The notes under the pieces are model-generated. The model made no database searches, was not told the DNA's origin, and saw only the letters and a program-made list of their open reading frames with translations. Made by a program: the position numbers and the translations under genes. A stretch of 64,000 nucleotides of DNA from Edwardsiella anguillarum (GTDB lineage Bacteria; Pseudomonadota; Gammaproteobacteria; Enterobacterales; Enterobacteriaceae): NCBI RefSeq assembly GCF_008801815.1, contig NZ_VZOX01000001.1, one strand, 5' to 3'. The stretch's first letter is position 1. Each line of letters begins with the position of its first letter. This document shows, one piece after another, positions 34,938-44,168 of this stretch.

Positions 34938-36626
34938 ATGAATATTGATGTCGCTAGTTTGTTAACAGGCAATTATATCCTGCTGCTGTTCGTGGTACTG
35001 GCGCTGGGGCTTTGCCTCGGTAAGTTGCGCCTTGGCTCCATTCAACTGGGGAACTCCATCGGCGTGCTGGTGGTTTCCCTGCTGCTCGGACAACAGCACT
35101 TTTCAATGAACACCGATGCCCTCAACCTGGGGTTCATGCTGTTTATTTTCTGCGTCGGCGTCGAGGCCGGCCCCAACTTTTTCTCCATTTTCTTTCGCGA
35201 CGGTAAAAACTATCTGATGCTGGCGCTGGTGATGGTTGCCAGCGCCCTGTGCATCGCGCTGGGGCTGGGTAAGCTGTTCCGTTGGGATATCGGCCTGACC
35301 GCTGGCATGCTGGCCGGCTCAATGACCTCAACCCCGGTGCTGGTCGGCGCCGGCGATACCCTACGCCAGACCATGGCCGATAATCCCCAGCTGGGGCAGC
35401 TGCAGGATCACCTCAGCCTAGGGTACGCCCTGACCTATCTGGTCGGCTTAGTCAGCCTGATCTTTGGCGCCCGCTATCTGCCCAAGCTGCAGCACCAGGA
35501 TCTGCCGACCTCCGCCCAGCAGATCGCCCGCGAGCGGGGGCTGGATAACGACACGCAGCGCAAAGTCTTTCTGCCGGTGATCCGCGCCTATCGCGTCGGT
35601 CCCGAGCTGGTCGCCTGGGCCGACGGTAAAAACCTGCGCGAGCTGGGCATATACAGCCAGACCGGCTGCTATATAGAACGGATCCGCCGCAACGGCATTC
35701 TGGCGACGCCGGACGGCGACGCCGTGCTGCAGGTCGGCGATGAGATAGCCCTGGTCGGCTACCCGGACGCTCACGCCCGTCTCGACCCCAGCTTCCGCAA
35801 CGGCAAAGAGGTCTTCGACCGCGATCTGCTGGACATGCGCATCGTCACCGAAGAGATCGTCGTCAAAAACAGCAACGCCGTCGGCAAACGCCTGAGCCAG
35901 ATTAAGCTGACCGACCACGGCTGCTTCTTAAACCGGGTGATCCGCAGCCAGATAGAAATGCCGATCGACGATAACATCGTGCTGAATAAAGGCGATGTGC
36001 TGCAGGTCAGCGGCGATGCCCGTCGCGTCAAGAGCGTGGCCGATCGCATCGGGTTTATCTCTATTCACAGCCAGGTCACCGACCTGCTAGCGTTCTGCGC
36101 CTTCTTTATCATCGGCCTGATGATCGGCCTGATCACCTTTCAGTTTACCGGCTTCTCCTTTGGCATCGGCAACGCCGCCGGCCTGCTGTTTGCCGGCATC
36201 ATGCTGGGCTTCCTGCGCGCCAACCACCCCACCTTTGGCTATATTCCCCAGGGGGCGCTCAATATGGTCAAAGAGTTTGGCCTGATGGTGTTTATGGCCG
36301 GGGTCGGCCTAAGCGCCGGTGCCGGTATGCGCCACGGGCTGGGTGAAGTCGGTGGGCAAATGCTGATAGCCGGGCTGATCGTCAGCCTGGTGCCGGTGGT
36401 GATCTGCTTCCTCTTCGGCGCCTTTGTGCTGAGGATGAACCGCGCGCTGCTGTTCGGCGCTATCATGGGGGCCCGTACCTGCGCCCCCGCCATGGACATC
36501 ATCAACGATGCCTCGCGCAGCAACATTCCGGCCCTGGGCTACGCGGGGACCTACGCCATCGCCAACGTACTGTTGACGCTGGCCGGTACCCTTATCGTCA
36601 TCGTCTGGCCCGGCGTGGTCGGCTAA
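34938..36626 (+). CDS. ybjL: Putative aspartate:alanine antiporter-family transporter YbjL
   Basis: A 562-residue AAEX-family transporter almost identical in pattern to E. coli YbjL: an N-terminal membrane half (LLLFVVLALGLCLGKLRLG, FMLFIFCVGVEAGPNFF), two central TrkA-C (RCK_C) domains with LREL and DGDAVLQVGDEIALVG, and a C-terminal membrane half ending GTYAIANVLLTLAGT. The substrate is unproven. ATG 34938 (MNIDVASLLTGNYI) matches the E. coli start. Confidence 0.93.
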   Translation: MNIDVASLLTGNYILLLFVVLALGLCLGKLRLGSIQLGNSIGVLVVSLLLGQQHFSMNTDALNLGFMLFIFCVGVEAGPNFFSIFFRDGKNYLMLALVMVASALCIALGLGKLFRWDIGLTAGMLAGSMTSTPVLVGAGDTLRQTMADNPQLGQLQDHLSLGYALTYLVGLVSLIFGARYLPKLQHQDLPTSAQQIARERGLDNDTQRKVFLPVIRAYRVGPELVAWADGKNLRELGIYSQTGCYIERIRRNGILATPDGDAVLQVGDEIALVGYPDAHARLDPSFRNGKEVFDRDLLDMRIVTEEIVVKNSNAVGKRLSQIKLTDHGCFLNRVIRSQIEMPIDDNIVLNKGDVLQVSGDARRVKSVADRIGFISIHSQVTDLLAFCAFFIIGLMIGLITFQFTGFSFGIGNAAGLLFAGIMLGFLRANHPTFGYIPQGALNMVKEFGLMVFMAGVGLSAGAGMRHGLGEVGGQMLIAGLIVSLVPVVICFLFGAFVLRMNRALLFGAIMGARTCAPAMDIINDASRSNIPALGYAGTYAIANVLLTLAGTLIVIVWPGVVG

Positions 36627-36746
36627 CCCCGGCGCCTCGACGTAAAAAAAAACGCATGACTTTTTTTACCGACGGCTGAACTTTCCTCGCCGCCGTCAGT
36701 CTGAATTAGTGCCACTGCTTTTCTTTGACGTCCCCATATTGAGGAG

Positions 36747-36790
36747 CCCGATAATCCCGCCGCTTAGGTTCAAGGTTATCGGGTTTTTTA
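36747..36790 (+). terminator. Terminator downstream of ybjL
   Basis: CCCGATAA at 36747-36754 pairs with TTATCGGG at 36776-36783 and runs into six Ts. The 21-nt interior is long, and the hairpin lies about 120 bp after the ybjL stop, so it could also belong to an unrecognised short transcript. Confidence 0.65.
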
Positions 36791-36846
36791 TTGCCTGTAG
36801 AAAAATCACTTTATAATCAAGTTGTTATACAAGCAGCGTGTACGAT

Positions 36847-36897
36847 GTGGCGATAAAGTGGCGATAAAGTGGCGATAAAGTGGCGATAAAGTGGCGA
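36847..36897. repeat. Tandem 11-bp repeat, 4.6 copies of GTGGCGATAAA
   Basis: Four exact copies (36847-36890) are followed by GTGGCGA. The 11-bp period is close to one helical turn. The array is in non-coding DNA between ybjL and fimbrial locus 2. Confidence 0.95.
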
Positions 36898-37626
36898 CAG
36901 CAGCGTACCAGATGGCATCGCATACCATTAACCGCAGCGATACGGACAACTCGCCTCCGGCAGATTCGTTATCGTTGATGATTATCTATAATTACTATCA
37001 TTTGTAACTCATTAAGAAATATTATCTATATCTATCCTCTGAGTAACCAAACAGAACCGCCTGTGCCTTAGGCATACATCTCTCCGCGCTAAAAACGCCA
37101 TTCGATAAAAATGTCATTCAATTATCTTTCAATAAGATCAATTCGGGCGAACTGACCATCACCCTAATAAGGACAATAAGGAAGCGCGTCCCGAACCACC
37201 AGGATGAGTAAACGACAGAGCGACGGCGTTACCGAGCCGTAGCATTGTCCCTGGGGGAGGGGTATTGACGCAGTATGAAAAAGGAGCGGCCGCCGATCAA
37301 TCGACGAAAGACGGGCAATCCAAGCACCGGCCACACGGCCACTGCCCGCGCTCACATCAGGCTAAAACCAAACCAACTCGGGAGCGTTTAGATATATTCA
37401 GCGCATACGTATTTCACCATGCGCCGAGATTTTATGCTCAGATACGATTAGCAAGCCGTAGCGCCCAGCTATAGGCTAGCCGAATAAATAAAACAGAGCT
37501 AAAACAGGCGGTAGCAGGAAAAGCTCACGCTGACAAATATCATAGGGAAAATCAATCATAACATGCACCACACGCGACTGAGGAATTACACTGATTTAAA
37601 AAACGAAAACCTATAGATGAAAACTG

Positions 37627-38199
37627 TCACGGAATCATCGTAACCCCTGAGGTAAACACGCGAAAATGATGCAAATGATTAAACCCCAAGGACTTTACCA
37701 TCATTAATCTGCGCCCGTAGAATGACTTTAGCTTCATTCCCAAACGCTTTGAGCGATAGCGTGCGTTATAGCTACACATTAACTCTTTAATTTGATTTTT
37801 ATTCTCCTGACATTTTATGTCATCTCGCTGAATTTGATGAAGTGATGCTCTACGCACAATAAATTCAATTTCTGAGGTTATCACTATCTTAATCAAATGA
37901 ATAGGGAGAGCACCGCATACAGAAAAAATACGCCTATCCAAAACAATAGATTGCGATGGGATGCTTTGAGGATGGAGCACGATAATATGACAACCATAGC
38001 GTCGCAGTAAAGCATCAATGACACCTAACTGGCTTGCCCAGCCTAACGTCGGCATCGTGCTGAGACAGAAAATCAAAACATCATCTGCATTAATATTACA
38101 ACCATCATGATAATAATCAACAGAAAACTGACACCCATCTAATAGATATTTTACTGACTCAACTTCTATCCAACTACAGCCATCAATAAATACCTTCAC
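37627..38199 (-). CDS. LuxR-type putative fimbrial regulator
   Basis: A 190-residue protein read from GTG 38199 with AGAGG six bases upstream. Its N-terminal half has the layout of a receiver-like domain (DDVLIFCLSTMPTLGWA, CHIIVLHP); the C-terminal part (RLGMKLKSFYGRRLMMVKSLGF) looks like the recognition half of a LuxR/FimW-type helix-turn-helix. It lies at the 3' side of fimbrial locus 2 on the same strand. AT-rich codon use suggests acquired DNA. The functional link to fimbriae is inferred from position. Confidence 0.6.
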   Translation of the reverse strand: MKVFIDGCSWIEVESVKYLLDGCQFSVDYYHDGCNINADDVLIFCLSTMPTLGWASQLGVIDALLRRYGCHIIVLHPQSIPSQSIVLDRRIFSVCGALPIHLIKIVITSEIEFIVRRASLHQIQRDDIKCQENKNQIKELMCSYNARYRSKRLGMKLKSFYGRRLMMVKSLGFNHLHHFRVFTSGVTMIP

Positions 38200-38649
38200 G
38201 GAAAACCTCTTGAAAATAAAAGTCCATCCATGGAAATATATGGAGATTATCTTTAATGCTTTTGCTAAAAATTTGGAAACACCAGAAGATACATCAGCAA
38301 GCTACCTATCGGCTTTACATCGATATAATTCCTATGCTGTATGTTATGTCCGATGATTTATATCAGAACAAATCCCGTAATATACTGGAGCATTTTTCAT
38401 CAATAGTTCAAATCGCTGCTTTTTCTTCTTATACTAAGCCCAGTCAACAGACCTTAGCGCATCCAACGCGCTTAGATTGCGTACGATGACTTCATTCCAT
38501 TATTATTTTCATTAATAGTATTCGGCTAAATTTATACAATCGCTAACTTTATCACTACTGATTCAGGTTTAATCAGCCTATTTGGGTACATACCGATAGA
38601 AAACAACATGCAGTGATCATACATAATATTGTTATTTTCTTCATAAAGA
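38200..38649. other. Gap between papB-like and LuxR-like regulator genes
   Basis: This AT-rich 450-bp region carries no convincing gene; a 77-codon plus-strand frame at 38256 has no family features. It probably contains a separate promoter for the LuxR-type gene. Confidence 0.45.
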
Positions 38650-38952
38650 CTATTTGTCATTTTTATTTTTCGCTAAGGAAAAATCATAGTATGGGCATAA
38701 TTTCATCACTAGAACGCTGCAGTTATGTAACTGTTTTAGCTTTACAGAAAAATAGGAGAGGCTTACCGCATTAGTCTCACATAATGTTTTTCTTTTTTCA
38801 CCACCAACCAAATATCTTTCCAATGCCATTATCACACGCTTGCTACGGATGCCACTTAATTCAACTAACATTTCAAAATGTTCGATGGGAACTTTTCCAG
38901 GATATAAAAACCGATCTATATGTTTTCTATCGGATAGACGATTCTCATTCAT
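38650..38952 (-). CDS. PapB/FocB-family fimbrial transcriptional regulator
   Basis: A 100-residue protein whose core matches PapB: HFEMLVELSGIRSKRVIMAL, RYLVGGEKRKTLCETNAVSL, YFSVKLKQL and LCPYYDF. PapB-type proteins bind AT-rich repeats, activate their own fimbrial operon and repress others. In pap, papB precedes papA; here the gene is at the 3' end, 30 bp after the PapF-like gene. GAAGAG lies eight bases before the ATG. Confidence 0.85.
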   Translation of the reverse strand: MNENRLSDRKHIDRFLYPGKVPIEHFEMLVELSGIRSKRVIMALERYLVGGEKRKTLCETNAVSLSYFSVKLKQLHNCSVLVMKLCPYYDFSLAKNKNDK

Positions 38953-38982
38953 AAAGCATCTCTTCTAAATTAAGATAACTGG

Positions 38983-39543
38983 TTATAAGTAAATGATGCT
39001 CATCGTTGCAGTTGCACTAAACCGGGCTGCAACCAAATTCGTACCATTTGATTTATAGGGGACAGCAGTGAATGTAAACTGGCCACTCCCAGTGTTGATT
39101 CCTTGCAATCCATTAGTTATAGGAAAACCGTATTTCCCCTGCTCACCGGCACCTATTTTCAATGGAAAGCTACTATTTACTCCGTTTCCTTGATACAACG
39201 CAATGCCTAGCGATGCGGCGTTGGGCCCCGTCGTCTGTAATACGTTACCTCCTGTGCCAGGAAGTTGAGCTCCCATAACACTTATATATGGACGCCCTTG
39301 ATAATATTCACAATTAACATTGACCGTTTTGCTCTTCGCATAATTAACCCCATCGATGTTGGGAAGTAAAACACTACCAAAATCAATATTTATTTGAGAG
39401 TTGTTATCGTTGATAACACATGGTGGTATATAAATCTCACCGCTAACCCGTATATTAATATCTAATGCATGCGCCGATGACACGAATAAAAGTGAGGAAA
39501 GCGCCATTCCTACAACCCTACGTTTAATAATAATTTTTTTCAT
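38983..39543 (-). CDS. PapF-like minor pilin (tip adaptor)
   Basis: A 186-residue pilin with a signal peptide ending near SAHA. It resembles PapF: INIRVSGEIYIPPCVIND, IDFGSV, VNCEYYQGRPYI, ASLGIALYQGNGV and the C-terminal ARFSATATMSIIYL. PapF connects the adhesin to the tip fibrillum. ATG 39543 (MKKIIIKRR) has GAGGG upstream. It follows the FKBP gene and precedes the papB-like gene. Confidence 0.85.
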   Translation of the reverse strand: MKKIIIKRRVVGMALSSLLFVSSAHALDINIRVSGEIYIPPCVINDNNSQINIDFGSVLLPNIDGVNYAKSKTVNVNCEYYQGRPYISVMGAQLPGTGGNVLQTTGPNAASLGIALYQGNGVNSSFPLKIGAGEQGKYGFPITNGLQGINTGSGQFTFTAVPYKSNGTNLVAARFSATATMSIIYL

Positions 39544-39609
39544 CACGACCCTCACGATATAATATAACGCCATCTTTAAATATCAACACACAATTAAATA
39601 TAAAATAGA

Positions 39610-40893
39610 TTACTTTATATTTTCAACCCGCAAGGTATAAACCATCGTCGCGCCTGGTGGTACCTTTGGTGCATAACCATCATCGCCATAAGCCATTTCA
39701 GAGGGAACAACCAACGTCATCGAACTGTGATTTTTCATTAACCGTAGTGCCGATTGGAATAATCGCGGATACTCATCCAGAGGTTGAGATATAACGCTGC
39801 CTTTAGCATCCATATCCTCGATAACCGTACCATCGATTAACTTCTCAGTAACTACAAGGTCAACGACTGAATGCCCATCGCCAATAAGGTCTCCGTCGCC
39901 TGAATGATCTATTACATACCAAAATCCAGATTTATCCTTTTGGACACCTTTACGTTTCTCAAACGATGACAAATAATCGGCCCCGGCCTTTTTATTCACA
40001 TTAATCATGGACAGCCGCATCTTATTTACATTCGATTCGATACTTGCCAAGCTGTCAGATAGCATCTTTTCGTTAATTTTAACCTGATGATTAAGAGCGT
40101 CACGCACACCTGCCAACAATATCCTATTATCAACGTTGATGCCGAGCATAGTTTGTGAGGTTTGGATATCTCGACCAATCATTACCCCACTGGCATAATT
40201 TTGCCGAACATCCTCTTTATCTAAAGATCCTACATTCAGCGTGGGCACATTTTTCATTTCATTCTCGATCAATGATAACGAGGCCTTTAATTCTCGATTA
40301 TCACTCTCCACCTGCTTTATTATGCTGTTCTGACCACCTATTAACTCACCCTGTTTGATCCCCTCTGATTCAAATCGAGAAATAGCCTGTTGCAGTTTCA
40401 CCAACTCTATTTTATCTAATGCGGATATATCAGCCAGAGTATTTAATTTCTGTTGAAAATCCTCAGACTGACTCTTTAACTGATTTTGTAAACTATCTAA
40501 CTGAGTTTTTAATATGTTAGCGCTTTCTAATTTTTTCGATAACTCTAGCAACTGCTCTTGTTGTGTCTGTTTATCAAGCTGTAACTGCTTTAACTGCCTC
40601 TCTAGTATCAGTCGTTGTTGCCTTACTATATTTGCAGAAAGTAATCCAGAACTTCTACCGGATAACATCGATTGTTCTCCCTGTTTACCCGATCCATGGT
40701 CAACTTCATCACCTATTTTATCGTTTAATTTATCGATGAGAGAGCTACTTTGCTGTTCCAGATACTGTTGTGCATAACATAATACAGCAGAAGCACCATT
40801 ATCACTTTCGGCGATACTCACTTGGGGGAACAATAATATTAAAACAACCCTTGTGATTATTTTTTGCATATCGCCAAAGAAAAAATCCATCAT
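39610..40893 (-). CDS. Periplasmic coiled-coil protein with FkpA/Mip-type FKBP module inside pilus operon
   Basis: A 427-residue secreted protein. After a signal peptide (to about 28) comes a Gln/Leu/Lys-rich region predicted as coiled coil (about 86-215), then an FKBP_N-like dimerisation region (about 228-325: NYASGVMIGRDIQTSQTML, LLAGVRDAL) and an FKBP_C domain (about 323-427: GFWYVIDHSGDGD, LIDGTVIEDMD, VPSEMAYGDDGY, VPPGATMVYTLRVENI). FkpA and Mip share the last two parts but lack the long coiled coil. Several residues lining the canonical active site are changed, including the tryptophan of the PGW motif, so isomerase activity is uncertain and a chaperone role is possible. It lies between the adhesin and PapF-like genes. 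ATG 40869 is an alternative start. Confidence 0.85.
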   Translation of the reverse strand: MMDFFFGDMQKIITRVVLILLFPQVSIAESDNGASAVLCYAQQYLEQQSSSLIDKLNDKIGDEVDHGSGKQGEQSMLSGRSSGLLSANIVRQQRLILERQLKQLQLDKQTQQEQLLELSKKLESANILKTQLDSLQNQLKSQSEDFQQKLNTLADISALDKIELVKLQQAISRFESEGIKQGELIGGQNSIIKQVESDNRELKASLSLIENEMKNVPTLNVGSLDKEDVRQNYASGVMIGRDIQTSQTMLGINVDNRILLAGVRDALNHQVKINEKMLSDSLASIESNVNKMRLSMINVNKKAGADYLSSFEKRKGVQKDKSGFWYVIDHSGDGDLIGDGHSVVDLVVTEKLIDGTVIEDMDAKGSVISQPLDEYPRLFQSALRLMKNHSSMTLVVPSEMAYGDDGYAPKVPPGATMVYTLRVENIK

Positions 40894-40993
40894 TTCCTCG
40901 CAGCTTTAAAATAAAACGCTGGTGAGTTTAACATTTTTAAAAAATGTGCATCAGCGTATAGTAAAATACGGCGCTCACAAGTTCATCCACTAG

Positions 40994-42001
40994 CTAATTT
41001 ACAAGGATTGACAAGACAGCACTGCCGCTAAATGCTCCCTCTATCGGTGTCCCTTGATTAGGATGATACGTTGATGTAATGGCAAGATTGGTAGAGCCAG
41101 AAATCTGCATGGTTTCTCTATACCGCCCGCCGTTAAAAGTTATCTCACAGCTACCGCCATTACCACAACGAGTAAAGTTTTCAGTTCTCCCTGATACAGG
41201 ATTCGCACCTACGATGGATACCGATACAGAGGTTCCGGATGAACAGCTTACATTCAAATTATATGGCCGAGTAATATTCCCTTCTGATGAAGCCGGCGTC
41301 ATTTGACCATGATTCAGCTGAATATCAGAGGTTTGAAAATTACAGCGTGACACCACATCAATAATAACCGGAACAGAACCAATTCTTGTGTTGAAAATCC
41401 TATCCAAAAGATTGATCAAGTCGAACCCTTTAGGCGCTCCATCAGGATATCCTTTATTTTCCTCATAGGCATAACCAAATGGAAGAGAAACAACATAGCG
41501 CCCCGGAGTAGCGGTATTTCTATTAATAGTAAGGCCTATTTGTAACCTGACTGACGGAGGTACAAAGTTATATGTATCACCAGGCACATGACAACGACTA
41601 GCCTGAGACTGCCATACCGCAGGAACTGCGCCCATATCCCACCAGAATCCTCCCACTGCACCTGCTGAGTTTAAAATTCGAGTCGGTAAAAAAGACAATC
41701 CTTGCTGACTCGGTATATTACCTACGGCAAGATACCATTTTGTATAGCCATTTATAGTTTCTAATCCCCCGACGCCTGTACATCTCGACCAATCATATAT
41801 CTGAACGTTATTGTTAACACGTATGTTTAAATCAGCAATAACAGAAGCAGTATCATCTATTGTATATGGCCCCAACTGATTAACATTCACGGGGACACTA
41901 GGTGAAAACACAACGGCCTCACGCAAAGCGGCATCAGAGACTTGAGTCGATAAACTATAGAGCATCAAAAAATGCAAAAAAAATATTTTTATTTTTTTCA
42001 T
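40994..42001 (-). CDS. PapG-like two-domain tip adhesin, locus 2
   Basis: A 335-residue secreted protein, the length of PapG, with a signal peptide ending near SDA. The N-terminal lectin-like region (about 25-210) has two cysteines (SRCTG, SRCHVPG) and many Trp/Tyr residues; the C-terminal pilin domain begins at VVSRCNFQTSDIQLNHG and ends GSAVLSILVN. The receptor cannot be deduced. ATG 42001 has GGGGG upstream. A heptamer repeat ACAAAGT x3 lies about 38 bp before the start. Confidence 0.8.
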   Translation of the reverse strand: MKKIKIFFLHFLMLYSLSTQVSDAALREAVVFSPSVPVNVNQLGPYTIDDTASVIADLNIRVNNNVQIYDWSRCTGVGGLETINGYTKWYLAVGNIPSQQGLSFLPTRILNSAGAVGGFWWDMGAVPAVWQSQASRCHVPGDTYNFVPPSVRLQIGLTINRNTATPGRYVVSLPFGYAYEENKGYPDGAPKGFDLINLLDRIFNTRIGSVPVIIDVVSRCNFQTSDIQLNHGQMTPASSEGNITRPYNLNVSCSSGTSVSVSIVGANPVSGRTENFTRCGNGGSCEITFNGGRYRETMQISGSTNLAITSTYHPNQGTPIEGAFSGSAVLSILVN

Positions 42002-42038
42002 AAGGCCCCCAACCAATTAAACACTTACACTCTAAAGC

Positions 42039-42062
42039 ACAAAGTACAAAGTACAAAGTACA
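42039..42062. repeat. Tandem heptamer ACAAAGT, 3.4 copies, upstream of adhesin gene
   Basis: Three exact copies of ACAAAGT followed by ACA lie in the 111-bp gap between the PapK-like gene and the PapG-like adhesin, on the untranslated 5' side of the adhesin. Confidence 0.9.
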
Positions 42063-42112
42063 TGCCAAATCATAAAATAATGTTATTGGCATGAGATAAA
42101 AACATAATGACG

Positions 42113-42703
42113 TTACTCATAAAAAAGTTCAAACCCTGCTACGGATGAGTAATCACCAGGAGAAACGTTTTTTTGCCTCACGGCGTCAGGCGTCGCCTGG
42201 ACAAAAGCCTTAAAATTCAACAATATTGTATTTTCATCAATACGATTCCCTTGCTGGTGGTTATGCGCATCACCAAGCTTCAGTAGCATTTTCCCATCCG
42301 TATCTAATATGCCAATGGCGAGCCTACCCTGATTAACTCCATTAACTCTTAGGAAGTAATCTGCTTGACCCAGCATATTCGGTTCTCTCGTCCCGCTGAA
42401 TTTTAGCTTTACCACACGCGCAATAGATGCCGTATTACAGTTAATCAATTTTATACTAAACCCGGTCGCCGGCCCATTTCCAGGAGAGACCCAAAAATCG
42501 CGCACTGGACGAGTTAAAAAACCCACCTCTTGAACCAAGCTTTCTTGACTAATTTCACACGGACGCTCCAGTAGCTCTCCGGAGAAGTTCATATCCACCG
42601 CATTGACAGGGGCGGTCCCAGCTAAGAGCAGTACAATGCTAATACTATAAAAAACGCCACGAACTCTCTTTATCTGCAGCATCGGTTGCGATAGCCTATT
42701 CAT
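42113..42703 (-). CDS. PapK-like minor pilin (fibrillum adaptor)
   Basis: A 196-residue pilin similar to PapK: NFSGELLERPCEIS, RDFWVSPGNGPATGFSIKL, NGVNQGRLAIGILDTDGK and ending SSVAGFELFYE. PapK joins the tip fibrillum to the rod. Its ATG overlaps the end of the papJ-like gene by 8 bp, implying translational coupling. Confidence 0.87.
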   Translation of the reverse strand: MNRLSQPMLQIKRVRGVFYSISIVLLLAGTAPVNAVDMNFSGELLERPCEISQESLVQEVGFLTRPVRDFWVSPGNGPATGFSIKLINCNTASIARVVKLKFSGTREPNMLGQADYFLRVNGVNQGRLAIGILDTDGKMLLKLGDAHNHQQGNRIDENTILLNFKAFVQATPDAVRQKNVSPGDYSSVAGFELFYE

Positions 42704-43301
42704 AATCTAATCTCAACTGTACTAACCTTGTCGGTGCGCGCGGACTGATAAAAGGCTGCGCAGGTTGACTACCCGTTTTAGATGTCAGCAATGCTTCTCT
42801 TGTATGGGTCAAAGCCTGTCGCTGTGTAATAGTCAAAAAATAGGTTAGCTGATTGGCACCACCGTGCATCCATATGCGCCCCTTTCCTATTGTCTGTAGC
42901 TCAGGGGACCATGCATTACCATCGTCTCCGCTCAACAGCGCACTGTGTAATACCAGCGTGGAGTTTACTCCTGCAACAGACCCTGCTGAGACAACGCCTC
43001 CACCCTCGCCGCATCCCAGCAAATTTAGCACTAGGGGATAACGCTCTGTTAGACCTTGCGCCACGCGGTTTAATGGCAGTATCACCTCATTCGTTGCCAG
43101 TACACAGGGCGAAGAGAGTAACGCACCATAGACGATCAATTCTCCCGTTCGCCCATTTTGCTCATTGATCCATTGATGACGTGACTCATCCGGTATAAAA
43201 AAATCATTATGCGTAACTACTTCATCTGCATGTAGTACCCGATTCATACTGAGCGTCAGTAGCATGGCAACGGCAGCTAAAGCTATTGTCACTTTTTTCA
43301 T
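42696..43301 (-). CDS. PapJ-like pilus assembly protein
   Basis: A 201-residue secreted protein resembling PapJ: DESRHQWINEQNGRTGEL, VYGALLSSPCVLATNEV, LNLLGCGEGGG and a terminal LRLDYE. PapJ is needed for pilus integrity in P pili. It follows the chaperone gene, the pap order. Confidence 0.87.
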   Translation of the reverse strand: MKKVTIALAAVAMLLTLSMNRVLHADEVVTHNDFFIPDESRHQWINEQNGRTGELIVYGALLSSPCVLATNEVILPLNRVAQGLTERYPLVLNLLGCGEGGGVVSAGSVAGVNSTLVLHSALLSGDDGNAWSPELQTIGKGRIWMHGGANQLTYFLTITQRQALTHTREALLTSKTGSQPAQPFISPRAPTRLVQLRLDYE

Positions 43302-43331
43302 TGGCTACTCTCTCCATTACTACTGCTATGA

Positions 43332-44063
43332 CTATTTCTTCAGCGCACTGCAGCGATCACCCGTACATACAAACTGCAAAACAGGACGACCACCATAATC
43401 ATTGATATAACTCAAATAAGGAGTTGTATAGCTACCTGACTTTACCGTCCGTGATGATTTTGGTGCCAGCATTACCGCTTCAAAGTCGCCATCCTGCGCC
43501 TGTTTTGCATTAGCGCCAAGACCAATAACTGTCACATAATATGGCGATGGATTATCAATAAGGTAACCACCTGAAACCTTATTTAAGACCAGTTGATCCT
43601 GCCAGACTGCATTGGGCTGAGTAGCTATCGCCTTAGGCCGATAAAACAGTTTTATTTTAGTCTGTAAGGCTATCTGCAACACATTTGCCTTTTCACTTCT
43701 TGGTGGAATCTCGCGCAAGTTAAAGTAGAATAAAGACTCCCGATCCTGCGGTAAACTGCTAATTTCCGCTGTTGATGCTATTCGCACCATACTTTTAGCA
43801 CCGGGTTCCAAACGCTGTACTGGCGGCGTAACAATAAGCGGTCCTGTCGTGATCTTCTCTTGTTTATCATTCTCCAACCAAGCTTGAGCCAAATATGGCA
43901 ACTGTTTATTGTCATTAGCAATATTAAGCGTCATCGAGCGTTCACCGCCATTAAAAATGGCTCTGGTTCGATCTAGAGATATTGCAGCCTGTGACAACGG
44001 AGAAAAGCTAAGACACGCTATCACCATTACCGTTTTATTCATCGCGCGACTTAATTTAAACAT
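43332..44063 (-). CDS. PapD-like periplasmic pilus chaperone, locus 2
   Basis: A 243-residue FGS-type chaperone with a signal peptide ending SQA. It has ISLDRTRAIFNGGERSMTLNI, LPQDRESLFYFNLREIPP, LQTKIKLFYRPKAI and an Ig-like C-terminal domain ending in a disulfide region CTGDRC. It folds and delivers subunits of locus 2. It lies between usher and papJ-like genes. Confidence 0.93.
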   Translation of the reverse strand: MFKLSRAMNKTVMVIACLSFSPLSQAAISLDRTRAIFNGGERSMTLNIANDNKQLPYLAQAWLENDKQEKITTGPLIVTPPVQRLEPGAKSMVRIASTAEISSLPQDRESLFYFNLREIPPRSEKANVLQIALQTKIKLFYRPKAIATQPNAVWQDQLVLNKVSGGYLIDNPSPYYVTVIGLGANAKQAQDGDFEAVMLAPKSSRTVKSGSYTTPYLSYINDYGGRPVLQFVCTGDRCSALKK

Positions 44064-44168
44064 ATGTTAATTTGATTCCTATATTTATGGAAACTGGTAT
44101 CTGCTCTTAAGAAAAATCGAATGCTGTGTGTTTTATTTAAAATGAGGCATGCAGTGAAAAACTGCCTC

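Larger units (their letters stand above)
36627..37626. other. AT-rich 1-kb region between ybjL and fimbrial locus 2
   Basis: No gene is supported in this 1000-bp stretch. It holds a terminator-like hairpin (36747-36790), an 11-bp tandem repeat (36847-36897) and then AT-rich DNA. The change in composition marks the left border of the island carrying fimbrial locus 2. Confidence 0.55.

Noticed and set aside
36627..36840. Phage or island attachment site next to ybjL
   Set aside because: The hairpin resembles a terminator and no tRNA, integrase or matching direct repeat at the other end of the island was found.
38256..38489. 77-codon plus-strand frame between the two fimbrial regulators
   Set aside because: No recognisable features; open frames of this size are frequent in AT-rich DNA.
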